Positions 21,260 to 32,423 of a DNA stretch of 64,000 bases are shown here, piece after piece. Location of the stretch: NCBI GenBank assembly GCA_900660155.1, contig CABFPE010000030.1:403458-467457 (forward strand), written 5' to 3'. The notes under the pieces are model-generated. The model was not told where the DNA came from. It saw only the letters and a list, made by a program, of their open reading frames with translations, and did no database searches. The first letter of the stretch is position 1, and each line of letters starts with the position of its first letter. Origin of the DNA: Hofstenia miamia (taxonomy: Eukaryota > Xenacoelomorpha > Acoela > Hofsteniidae). Both the position numbers and the translations under genes were made by a program.

Positions 21260-24200
21260 TTTTAGATATATCTCAAAAACCGTTTTTTAAAATAAAGTAT
21301 CCTTCTATGACTTTTTTCCTTGACTTGCTTTACAACTTTTGACGTAAAAATTATGAAGTTATAGCGATTTTAAAAAAAGTCAACGAAAAACTGACATTTC
21401 TTGAGAATTTCAAAAATTGCGATTTTGTATGTAAAGGCTATAAATTGAAACCAATGCATAATTTTCAATGCAAAATTATAATTAAATGTTTTCTATGTTG
21501 TACTTACATTATAGGCCTTTTTCTTGATTCCTATTTAGTAATATTTCTAATATTTTGTGGCAATAATGAGAAATTTAGAAAATGTCATACATAACCTAAT
21601 TAATATGCGAATAATTTGCATATTAATTTTCGTATTGCAAAATTGTTACAATCACAATATTCCTGACATGTCAAAGTATCTCCACACCAAGTTTGGTGTT
21701 GATCAGATTTACCGTTTCCAACATCTTTAGGGAGGGGGGAGGAGGGTTGTTAAGGTTAATATCTATATACATGAGATCTATTCTTTGTAAAACGCCTTTT
21801 ATTCAAGGGAGAGCAGAAGTATTTTTGAAAGCAATGCTTCTTCTTTTATGGAAACCACTAAAAATATATTGTTTATCACAATATTCACATAAAAGATCTT
21901 CGAAAGTTCATAAAGTGTTTAGATTACTTTTGAAAAAGGGGAGGTGGCCGTTCTACTTAAACTGTGCACCTCTCGTCATACCTCTACATGGATATTTGTG
22001 AAATTCATTAGAACAAAGTTAAAAAGCAAACATTAAATAGCTTTGATCATTAGTTTAATGATTTGTCAAAGAAGTGTGCCAATCATCGTGCATAATTTGT
22101 TTTTTGTCACAACACCAGCATTTTTTGAAATTGCACAGATTTAGCAACAAGTGAAGTCTAATTCCTAGAAAAAATGTATTGAAAACACCTTTTTTGCGTT
22201 ATTCCGCACGGGAATAAAAATTTTTACATACTTATATTTTAAGATTATAGTCATGTAGAAAGCTGTGTTTCCAATTGCGCAACTTTTATCGATATAATAA
22301 AGAAGCATTTTAACATAATAACCATTTAGGATATTATCTGGGAAATGGCTGACATAATTATAAAATAAATATAAATTCCTCTACTGCCAAATTGCTCATA
22401 AACTAAAGGTGGGGCCATTAATGGATTCCTACAATGTCATTAATTATCATTATTACAATTAAGCCTTTCTGTGCTACTTTTTGTCACACTTAGATCTAGC
22501 TGTCGGTATAAATGCACTGGCTATTTTTCGGATCGATGCTGATGATATCTTACCTCAGTGACTGATCATGGAGTTCTATATATAAATATACAGTCCACTT
22601 AAATTACACCTTGCACAAATATTTAAAGAATTTGAAATGAAAAAAAACATCGAAATTGATGTATTTTTGCTCTATGATATCTACTTTCATAGCATGTTTT
22701 TAAACGTTTCTCCAACTATTCAAACTTGAACCAAATAAGCAATTGCTTAGCCCCAAAAATTGTGAGGCACCTTATTTGTTACTTGTTTATGTTTTTACTC
22801 TGGGGATTCAAGCGCGCATGCATGCATGCGTTTGAAGCTTAGTTATATGAAACTGTTTGTATAGGCTTTTAAACTTGGCTTCGCTATCTGATAAGACTAT
22901 TCGCAATCACCTGCTCTGATTCGGTTTTTTTGATGATTAAACATAGGACTGCGGTTGATATAAAGCAATGTTAATTTATCATAAAGATAGATGTCCCACG
23001 ATCTTCGCACTGCGATCTTTTCGGATACCATTGAGTTACGTTTCAGTTACAAAGCGATCAATTTTGACACTAACGAAACCCACGATTCCAAAGTAACAAA
23101 TTATACAAACATTCTGTTCAAGTTGTTGAGATTTATTGAGGTTCTATAAAAAAGGCAAAGAAAACTGCAAAATTGCATTGCTTTACATATCAAACTTGGA
23201 TAGAGACCGGTGTATAACCGTACCAGTGATGCGTTACCAACAAGATCTTCACGTGTAGCTTTCTCTGCTTCCTTGATCTTTTTCACTGGTTTTCAGAAAT
23301 GTGATTAATTTAATCGGTTGCTGATAGCTTTAATTATTTTGTTGTTATTGCTTTAGATGAACTGAAATAGTGCTCATTTTTGTTTAAGCATTATTTAAAT
23401 TTGACTCAATCAGAAGATAGTGATCAGCAATTGTTATTGCACGAGATTTACATGTACATCCGCAATATCTTGTCAATACAACTTTAGTGACTTTGTCCAA
23501 ATATGGAGTCTCATTATGCCGCATATCCACATATTACAATATTTCAGAACGATCTTGTATCGACAAAGTGTGAAATACAGTTGCATTAAATAGGTTAGGT
23601 TTGTCCTAATTTTTGAAAGTTTACAGTCTGAATTACAGTGTTGAAAATAATGTAGGGGTAAAAATTTGTTAGAAATATCCAAGTTATATGACAAAATATT
23701 AAAGATATAGCTGTTTCCAATTTTGTTCCCAAAGTTTTCTAAGAGTGTGATGGTTTGTTGCAGCGATTTACTTTCTAACGATATTTGCAGTAATTTGTCA
23801 TTTAGCTTATTGAAGTGCTCGGTATAACCAATAACCTCGACTACAATGTCGAACCTCCTGCAGGGAAACAACATGGTACCTTTGTTTGTTTTGCTACCTA
23901 TGTTCATAAATTATACTTAGTTTTCGTTGGCACTTGAGAATTGGCTTCTTCGCAATCATACGACCACGAATCAAATCCTTTTTAAAATTGCTCTGATTTC
24001 ACTAGTGGTATATCCACTTGAAATCTATCCCAGATTTTCACAAACACTATGAACGAGTGATTATTCATTAGCTAAATTTCGATTTTTTTGATTAATACGA
24101 TTAATCAATTAGTTATATTGTACCGTTAGTTTCGAACTGATTTTTTTAATTCACTGACTTAATACATTTAGTATAACGAAGAAGTTATTAACATTGAGTT

Positions 24201-25790
24201 GAACAATGTTTTAAATATGATGCGCCACGTGAGTGAAAAATAAATCCGTCACCGGAAATAAATAACCGGTCAATGTCAACTTTGTTTAATTTTGTTTAAA
24301 AACAAATATTTAGAATTTAATTCAACTTTATTTGTGTAAAATCTCACAATATTACCTGAATATTGAGGTAAATGTATAGTATATATATACTACATAATAC
24401 GATCTATGTTCTGAGCAACAACTGTCAAGGTTGTCAAAAAATGTGTATTATTTTATAAAAAAATGCGTTTTTATAACGTTTTAAGCTTTAAAACAATGCT
24501 GCTGCTCTTAGACCGGATTACTTCAAGATACTACAATTTTGTTAAATACATATTTCGTTTCAAACACGTAAACAAAGCGCAAGTTTTGCTATTGTTTCGA
24601 TAGAAGTAGTTTATACAAGTACAAATGTACGAACCCAAAAATTATTTTAGAAATTTTGCATAAAATTCTATAGAATTTTGAAAAAAAAACATTGCAAGAA
24701 ACATGTTTAAAAGACTGTTTTAGACTGTTTAAACACGCTATCTTTTAAACATGACAGCCCTGTCCACTATCGTAAATCAAACCGGATTTAGCTTAATTTG
24801 AGTTTAAAATACTTTAATGACCAGGTGTGAATGTCTACATTTCACAGACGAGTAGAAACTGTTTATGAAAGAATATAAGCAAATGATTGTCCTGGTTGCG
24901 AAATGTGCTTCTGACGTGTGTTTGGTCTTGTAATGAAAGCAATAAATTTTTGATTAACATATAGATTAGAATATGACAATGATGTATTTGATTAATTGCC
25001 CTGGAGGCGGCAAGTATTAATTCCGTCATTTTTCATTTTTAAGATTGTTAAAACACCACAGATTTCCTTTGAACTCATCCGCAATTTTCGTTCAAGCAGA
25101 ATACCAGTTGCAATATTTATTTGTGCTAGTTTCAATATAACGCTTTTAAAAATTCGATTTAGGAATATTGGTGGCAATGTGTAGTGTTGCTGCCCCAATT
25201 AATCAATCACTTAGGGGCTAGAAGGACTTTCAGCTAGTGGAATCATTGGACTTTAGTAGTTCATGAAAATATACTTTGTTCAATGACCCATACCCTTATT
25301 TCATTGCATTAACAAGAAGCGGTGTGGGAAACGGGTAATAAATTTTCACCAGTTCCCCACCTATCATCGGAGTTTAGTAAAGAAAGACAAAATTAAGTAT
25401 TTAATTGTTTAATGATGTGTAGTAGGAATGATCTAATTACAATTTGAATATGCTTATACTTCTGCTCAAGAAATCGACTTTTTTCTCTATTACATCGAAA
25501 ATAATTTCAAAATCCTTCACCGACATATTGGTAATTTGTTATACAAACTTAGACTGTTTTTTGATCCAACTTCGAAACTCTTAGAAAATGAACAGTGTTA
25601 AAAACTACCGTTAGATGGGAATCTTGATTGTAGATATTCGGTCCCTTCCCAGTAGTTCCCAAATTTTAGACGAGTTTGTCACCCCGTCTGTTCATACCAC
25701 TGCTATAGCTTTCTAATATTAAAGCGCATTTATACAAGATAAACTCGATAAGCTACATGATACTATTTGATGTTTTAATACAGAGAAAGC
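21260..25790. other. AT-rich DNA without recognisable gene
   Basis: No supported gene. Reading frames at 21693-22001 (plus), 23473-23907 (minus, 144 codons) and 24835-25198 (minus) have no domain I recognise. 21700-21760 is a G-rich patch (GGGAGGGGGGAGGAGGG). Several poly-A/T and inverted short words occur, but I could not delimit any element. Confidence 0.35.
22812..22830. repeat. alternating purine-pyrimidine tract with 16-bp perfect palindrome
   Basis: GCGCGCATGCATGCATGCG is strictly alternating purine/pyrimidine, and its last 16 bases are a perfect palindrome. Such tracts can adopt Z-form or cruciform DNA; no function is implied. Confidence 0.85.
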
Positions 25791-25794
25791 AATA

Positions 25795-26350
25795 TCACTT
25801 GACTTCTTCAATATTAGCAGGAAGAGAGGTGACATAGACGAGTCTTTTCGCATGCCGCCAGAGGAACAAATTACATGGCGTCAGCTCAGTGAATCGTGAT
25901 GGATATTTTTCAGCAACAAATTGTCTTTCACACCACCACGTCCGGCTCTCTGCCAGATTCTCATTGAGATGTGACAATGTAATAACCTTTCAATGAATTG
26001 GAGCCCCGTTTTGTTGAAATTTGAAGCTTTCATATTGATTTTCAATAGGTTCATCAACTGACCAATTCTGAAGCATTTGCAGGTGAGCATCCCCGTTTAC
26101 ATTTCCCTCAAGGAAAAACGATCCATAAACTTGATTGTTTTGGCGAGTTTCTCTCGCGCTCAATTGCGGCATGTAGATTCCCCATAATGCAAACACTAAG
26201 CTTATTACCATTCATGTGCAACATGGCTTCGACGTCAAAAATAAAGATGATGATCAACATTATCTTCTTCAAGTTTTTCTAGTGATCAAATAAGAATACT
26301 TAATGTTTTCGCTTGTCATCTGCCTTTACGGCCTAAATGAACCTGTGGGT
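25795..26350 (-). pseudogene. Tc1/mariner-superfamily transposase relic
   Basis: Minus strand. Upstream remains read FDVEAMLHMNGNK (the usual DEAxFHxNG region with the first Asp; Glu retained). The next part is NQVYGSFFLEGNVNGDAHLQ (PFFxxGxVNGxxYL), and FQQNGAPIH stands where FQQDGAPxH is expected, so the second catalytic Asp has become Asn. In another frame TELTPCNLFLWRHAKRLVYV corresponds to RSPDLTPxDFFLWGxxKxxVY. It has at least two frame changes plus stops. It is the mariner-like branch with a DGAPxH/DFFLWG signature, not a close copy of the Tc1 element at 16324. Ends were not found. Confidence 0.75.
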
Positions 26351-27985
26351 TTCATTTGCAATCGCTGCCTCATTGATGGGAAAGGCACTGGGATCTGTCG
26401 AATAATCATTAAAGAAATCCCTTCCACTGGGTGGCGAATATATTGAAAAATATTTTACTTGTGTGTGGAATATATTTTTATTGTTAAAATAAATATTTTC
26501 TTATTTTTAAAACGTTTGGAGTGATCTGAACTTGAGTACCTTGTTTCTGAGTCACTAACATTTCTGCCAAAATAATGCCTTGTTTTTGCCCCTAACTTTT
26601 CAAATGATTTACTATTGCACCATTTCCTCCAATTATATCAGATTTTTTCTGATAGATGTTGAATGGTATAATCATATCCCCCACTTTGATAAATGTTTTC
26701 ACATCCAGCTTTCCTGGATCATATTAAATATTACATACGACATATTGGAACGAATGTACACAGCTTAGAATAAATGCAACCTAGGTTAAAAAATAAAACA
26801 AAACAAATTTGCTCTGCATAAGTAAATTTTTCTTCAATATATTGATACAGTATATTAAGTTATAGTAATACAATAAGAGTATAACGTGATGTTCATGCAT
26901 TTATCGATAAACGTCTTTATTGATCTCACATTTAGCAAAGGGACTACATTTTTGGCCTGTCGAAAATTTGTCAGAAAAATGTTCTTCTTTGACAATATTT
27001 GTTTTTCATTTTCTATTACTCATATTATTTTTTATCAGAATGTTAGGGTTAGGGTTAGGGTCTTGGCAGAAGTTCCCCTAAAACTGAATCTTCTATATGC
27101 TATTTGTTTGAACTTTCGAACAATAATTTAATTGAAAATGACTGTACATGCCAATTGAGAATTGACTTTCCAAAAGAAATGTTTTGAACCAGAAGTAATA
27201 TTTTTTATTTGGAAGCGGATACCACAAATCCTGTTCTCTGCCCTTTAACTAAACATCATTATGGTATTGGAGATTTAAAAATTGCTTTCTTTTATCGATT
27301 ATTACAATTACCGTTTCTGTAACAGAAACAATACGAACAGGACATAGTATCTTGGGATGAGTCATACTCACAGGTTGTATTATTTTTAGGACATGTAATT
27401 GTTGGACGCTAAATGTCTAGACTAAAGACAATAGGCTGTTAAATTTTGTGAGACATGAAATTGCTGAGAAATTTCACTTTACAAATCGTTAAGATATCAG
27501 GTGTGCGGAATTTATATGTTAAGGTATAAGCTGATAAAACAGTGAGCCTCTTATTTTTTATTGAAATTGTGTAAAATTGCAATTATACTAAGAGAGTATG
27601 TGGGCTAAGTATATTGACCCAACTCAAACCAAATTCGACTAATAACTTTTGAGTCACCTCAACTCAACCCAGGTTGTAATCTAATGACTTTTAATGTGTC
27701 AAAGCTGTGTCGAAATGTGACCGAAATACGAAATTATTATATTTACAATTTTATTGCGTCTAGTGGTTTTTGCTTCTAACAATTAAAAACTAAAAATATG
27801 AGAAAACTACTAAAAAGTAAATGTTTCTATTCTGAAATCTAAAAAAATTAACACAAGGAATACATATTTCTCCTGCAAGCGTGCATTCATATCTTTAGAT
27901 AACCCAATCGTGACCCACATTAATTTATTCTTATTTATTTTTTTTTGTATTTGCCATTGATATCGCACTTTAACAAATGTATGCA
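26351..27985. other. AT-rich DNA without recognisable gene
   Basis: No exon supported. Contains the short TTAGGG array at 27043. The plus-strand frame at 26580-26768 is unremarkable. Confidence 0.35.
27043..27060 (+). repeat. interstitial telomere-type repeat, three TTAGGG units
   Basis: Three perfect TTAGGG units inside ordinary AT-rich sequence. TTAGGG is the telomere repeat of most animals outside arthropods and nematodes. Partial single units (gggtta) also occur near 33126, 34336 and 34357. Too short to be a chromosome end. Confidence 0.9.
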
Positions 27986-28991
27986 TTAGTTATTCAACAA
28001 TGAACATGTTATATACATCATTAAAAATATAACTCTTTATACTTTTCTGGAAGAACTGAAGTGAATTGCTATGGCGAATAGTAGTGGGCAATGGATTCCA
28101 CTCATTTACAACAATGAATCCATAATTAAGATGAAGTCTGTGTGGGTACGAGGGAAGACACTCCTGCAAAATCTCCCTGAGATATTAACTAATTGCTCCA
28201 GTGAAGGTTTTATAAACATATGTAAAAAGTTTGTTTCTAATCCTCCCTCTAATGGGTAACCAGTGTAGTTGGAAGGGAATGTCTTGAATTGGATCTGAAT
28301 AGTTAGCACACACCAAAAAACGTTCTGCCATGTTTTAAATGTGTTGCAATTTATTTATCTGGTAATTTGGCAAACCGTGAAAAGGATATTACATTAATCA
28401 ATTGTAGAGAAGGTTAATGACGATATGAGTGACTTAAGGTTACCAAAATCCATTGATCCTCTAGTTCTTTGAATGTAGCCTAGGTTATTCGACAGATTAT
28501 AGGGTAATATTTTGTTGTAATGTCTTTGCCTTAGTCATTTGACTTTTTTTAATGTGTTTATAAGACTTAGGTATGCTTTTTAACTTTGCAAGAGCAAAAT
28601 GATATCATTCATGGATGAATGACTCTATTATCTTATTGAAAATTCGTTGCGGATACAAAGCTTGTGACATGGTTTTTAGTCCATTCAGAAAAATGGAATA
28701 CCTGATCTGGAATATATTACTGATAAACAAATGCAATTGATCTAGGAAGTATAGACCAAATGGTACTATAGTCAGAAAAGAAAATTTCATACTCATCAAT
28801 ATTAAGATGAGCAGCTATAAGTAACGTTGTGGAATGAAAATGATGGGATATACGTTAATACGTAATTAAAAGCATCAAATGCATTATTTCAAAGCATTCA
28901 AGTTCTTAAGAAAGAAAAACACAAAAAAATCAATTCATTTGATAACCATGGACTAATTAGTAATGACCCTTGTTAATTAGTCTTAATTAGT

Positions 28992-28993
<2 letters not shown>

Positions 28994-29040
<47 letters not shown>

Positions 29041-29049
29041 CCATGCACT

Positions 29050-29089
<40 letters not shown>
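28994..29089. repeat. two AT microsatellite blocks
   Basis: (AT)n at 28994-29039 and 29053-29089, separated by 13 bases (gccatgcactaaa region). They interrupt the LINE relic. Confidence 0.95.
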
Positions 29090-29092
<3 letters not shown>

Positions 29093-29532
29093 CTAAAAAA
29101 GGTTGACAATACAGGCATGAAAAATCCTTTGCAGCAGCCTCGATTTTCACTGATGAATTTAATGGAAATTGTAACAATTTAAGCACTAAATATGACTCTC
29201 CTATTATTAAATATATTTAATAATGCAGTAACAAAATAAAATTTTATAATTGTAAAACATATTAAATATTAGGATTTGCAACATTTTATGAAATTTAGTT
29301 TGTGAGGATAATCAGATCAAATATGGAACGAAAGACCTCTCCCAACCCCAATATAATAGAAAAAATGAATACAGAGACCTCATACATTATTTAATATCAA
29401 AAATTTAGTTGCTTTAAATGAAATTAAAATAGAACATTTTAGCCTCTTCCTGAAGAAAGGTCCAGTAAGATATGAATCAAACCATCGGTATACTTTGTGA
29501 CTTATTCCCAGTCTGAACTTAAGAGCATCCAA

Positions 29533-29533
<1 letters not shown>

Positions 29534-29609
<76 letters not shown>

Positions 29610-29641
29610 CATTTATATGCATATATATATATATATATATA
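29534..29641. repeat. AT microsatellite with interruptions
   Basis: About 108 bases of (AT)n broken by gtgt, ttt, acattt and gcat. Lies next to the reverse-transcriptase piece of the LINE relic. Confidence 0.95.
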
Positions 29642-29644
29642 AAT

Positions 29645-30270
29645 TGTACGCTGATTGAAAATATTTTTTTATAGCATTCTATATAGGCCTATATATACAT
29701 ATACGGGCTCTAGATTCTATGGGTTTTCTATCCACCGCCCGCACTTTCCGATTTTCAATAGTATCAAGTGCCTTTTTGATGGAAAGCCGAATAATTCATT
29801 TTATCCAAAAAAATTTTACATTGTAGATTTGGAAAAGGGGTCTAATTTCTTATGCAAGAGCTTCAAGTTTTTTCAAAAAAATTATTTTTGGGCCCGTTTC
29901 TAGAACCTTTCGCCAAAGTAACTTTCGCCGGAATATTTTTTTTATTGACATAATCCTTTTAAATATTAATATAAGTACATGTATTTCGTTAAAGTTAAAA
30001 AAGAAAAAAAAATCAGGATTCATTAGGTAACCCAATGAGTGAGATATACTTCAAATGGAAATTATATTTTTCCCTGTACATTTAGGAAAGCTATCAAGAA
30101 AATAAAAGGAATAGAAATTAATTTTTAAAGACATCTACGTCTAGTACTGCTAAAAGAATAAAATCGTTCGGGCCTCTGGAAAATTAAGTTTATACCCGTT
30201 CAAATCTACGACGAAGCAGATTAGAATGATGAAACGAAGGCGCCTATATGCGCCTTAATACTGAGGGCTT
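29645..30270. other. unassigned stretch inside the LINE relic
   Basis: I found no LINE motif here; it may be an insertion or badly decayed endonuclease-RT linker. A short inverted repeat AAGGCGC...GCGCCTT lies at about 30237-30257. Confidence 0.3.
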
Positions 30271-31339
30271 TTATGATCGTTATCATACATGGCTGAAATT
30301 TTATAAATAGGATTACTTTGTTGAAGGACCATTATGCTGTTAGATATACATACAATATCGAGCATGTGCACATGGTAAGCATCAACATTACTCAAAATAT
30401 CCTACAATTGAATTGTTTGTAGATTCAATGGATCCTCGTAATGCACATTAAAGTCGCCCAAAGCATAATATATTAGAGAACACTGCAGATATTCTGTAAC
30501 GAATAATGTGGACGGTAAATAGCAACTAAATGGAGAGATGACTGCCCGTAGAGAGTGGACACAGTCCACTCAATGGATAATGCACAGCCAAAAAAAGAGA
30601 TTTAATGGGGTTCAAGTGAAGTGCCTTATGTGCAATGATAATAACACCACCTCAACATTAGCCATATCGAGGAATACTATGAATATTATATTAGCCCGAC
30701 TTAGATCGTGATATCGTAACATGATCCTTATAAAACACAGTCCATTACCTGAGGATCTTTCATAAAAACAATTTTATACTAAAGATATAGAACCCTGAAA
30801 TTCCCCATTATGTAGTCACATAGACAAGGTCACAACCACATTTTTTGTGATATAGCTGACCATTTTGCATTTGAAGATCCGTTCTTGGAACAGAACTTTC
30901 ATTTAATTTTTTCATGATAGACCGTTCCTTCTGCAGCTCTTCATTAGCAAGAGCTTTCGAAATATATAATCTTTGTCCAAACGAGGATGACTTGTGTGTA
31001 TTAACCAAAATATATCTGATACATTATGTGTTTGTAAACCAGACCAACAGAGTTCTATGTCGCTTCCATCAGCACGGAATTTTCCAAGCCTCCTAAAGTC
31101 ATGAATATCCTTGCCCTGATACATAATGTAATTTACTATTTATTTCCTAATTCTTTCTCATATTCAACAGCATATATCATTGGAAGATTTAGATTCTTCA
31201 AGTCCTCGAAGCCATATCAGCAGATTTTCATTGATCCACAATTTTCGATGCACTAGTGCAAAAAATACTCTTGACTTAATCCTGTAAGAATTTATAGGGA
31301 TCGTCAAAGTTATCATCTAACATCCTGCTTTACTGCACT

Positions 31340-32123
31340 TGTCATTAGCCAACAACTCACAAACTTCTGTTGACAATTTTGAAGTTTTCACTAGACTATT
31401 TTTTTAAAAGTAAATTGTCATGCATTTTAATTGGGGCTTCGACTTCATTACTGTAAGTTATCTAATATTTTAGTCAAGCACAAAAATGTATAAAATAGAT
31501 TCGGTGGCATTGGTGTTTCGCAAAATGCTTGCTTTCTGTCTTCCAATGCTATTAATTATTTGGATTGTTATCTTGTTTAATTCCATTTTGAGGCCGTTAA
31601 ATACGTAGGTATGTTGTACTTGAGCACATTTTACTTCGTTTCCTTGCAACTACATTGTTGGCTTAGATTCAAAAAAAAACTTTTTCAGATTTAAGGAATT
31701 TGTTCCGATGGTACAAGTTTATCAACATTCTTTACATTGACCATCTACCCGTACTTTCTATTTAAAAATGATAGTTCCTATTTAATAGCATGGACACCAG
31801 GTGAATTTTAGTTACTGCTCATAGTTTATTTATATGTTGGCTACATGAATATATTTTATATTAATTCCAAAAAAACAAACATTTGCTGCTATTTTGCATA
31901 GTGTTAAACCTCGCGTGTGCATTATCCAAATTATCCAAATAGTGCTTAAGCTTAATTCTTAATAGAAAAGGAGTGGCAACCGTTCATCTATTGTACAAAT
32001 AATCAATGCTGCCATTTTACGCATAAAGACGCCACCTTGTGGAATTAGCACGCATGTTACACATTGCATTATTTTACATAGGTGTTCTATTTTAGAAGAT
32101 GCATTGCCAGAAAACTGCATACC
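31340..32123. other. AT-rich DNA without recognisable gene
   Basis: Nothing supported. If the second LINE once had a PHD finger in ORF1 it would lie here, but I could not see one. Confidence 0.35.
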
Positions 32124-32124
32124 A

Positions 32125-32166
<42 letters not shown>

Positions 32167-32387
32167 NNNNNNNNNNNNNNNNNNNNNNNNNNNNNNNNNN
32201 NNNNNNNNNNNNNNNNNNNNNNNNNNNNNNNNNNNNNNNNNNNNNNNNNNNNNNNNNNNNNNNNNNNNNNNNNNNNNNNNNNNNNNNNNNNNNNNNNNNN
32301 NNNNNNNNNNNNNNNNNNNNNNNNNNNNNNNNNNNNNNNNNNNNNNNNNNNNNNNNNNNNNNNNNNNNNNNNNNNNNNNNNNNNNNN

Positions 32388-32418
<31 letters not shown>
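32124..32418. repeat. AT microsatellite with 221-base assembly gap
   Basis: (AT)n at 32124-32166, Ns at 32167-32387, (AT)n at 32388-32418. The gap lies inside the microsatellite, so it is probably a longer AT tract that could not be assembled. Reading frames across it are meaningless. Confidence 0.97.

Positions 32419-32423
<5 letters not shown>

Larger units (their letters stand above)
27990..31340 (-). mobile_element. second LINE relic (CR1/L2-like), interrupted by AT microsatellites
   Basis: Collinear pieces on the minus strand mark one old LINE of about 3.3 kb. 30808-31330: ORF1 with NENLLIWLRGLEESKSSNDI, DFRRLGKFRADGSD and LYISKALANEELQKERSI. About 30280-30790: endonuclease traces, notably CFGDFNVHYED near 30440-30465 (the GDFN catalytic motif). 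29420-29550: reverse transcriptase [20 protein letters not shown]. 28070-28310: thumb region DIPFQLHWLPIRGRIRNKLF. Order and strand match the LINE at 18218-21257. Frames change many times and (AT)n tracts lie between and inside the pieces. It is older than the first LINE. Confidence 0.75.

Noticed and set aside
23473-23907. 144-codon minus-strand frame
   Set aside because: Long for this composition but no recognisable family or exon borders; not supported as a gene.
27043-27060. Chromosome end
   Set aside because: Only three telomere units, embedded in ordinary sequence on both sides.
28983-29622. Tyr-Ile rich frames at the AT microsatellites
   Set aside because: Translation of (AT)n; only the LINE-like part at 29420-29550 has meaning.
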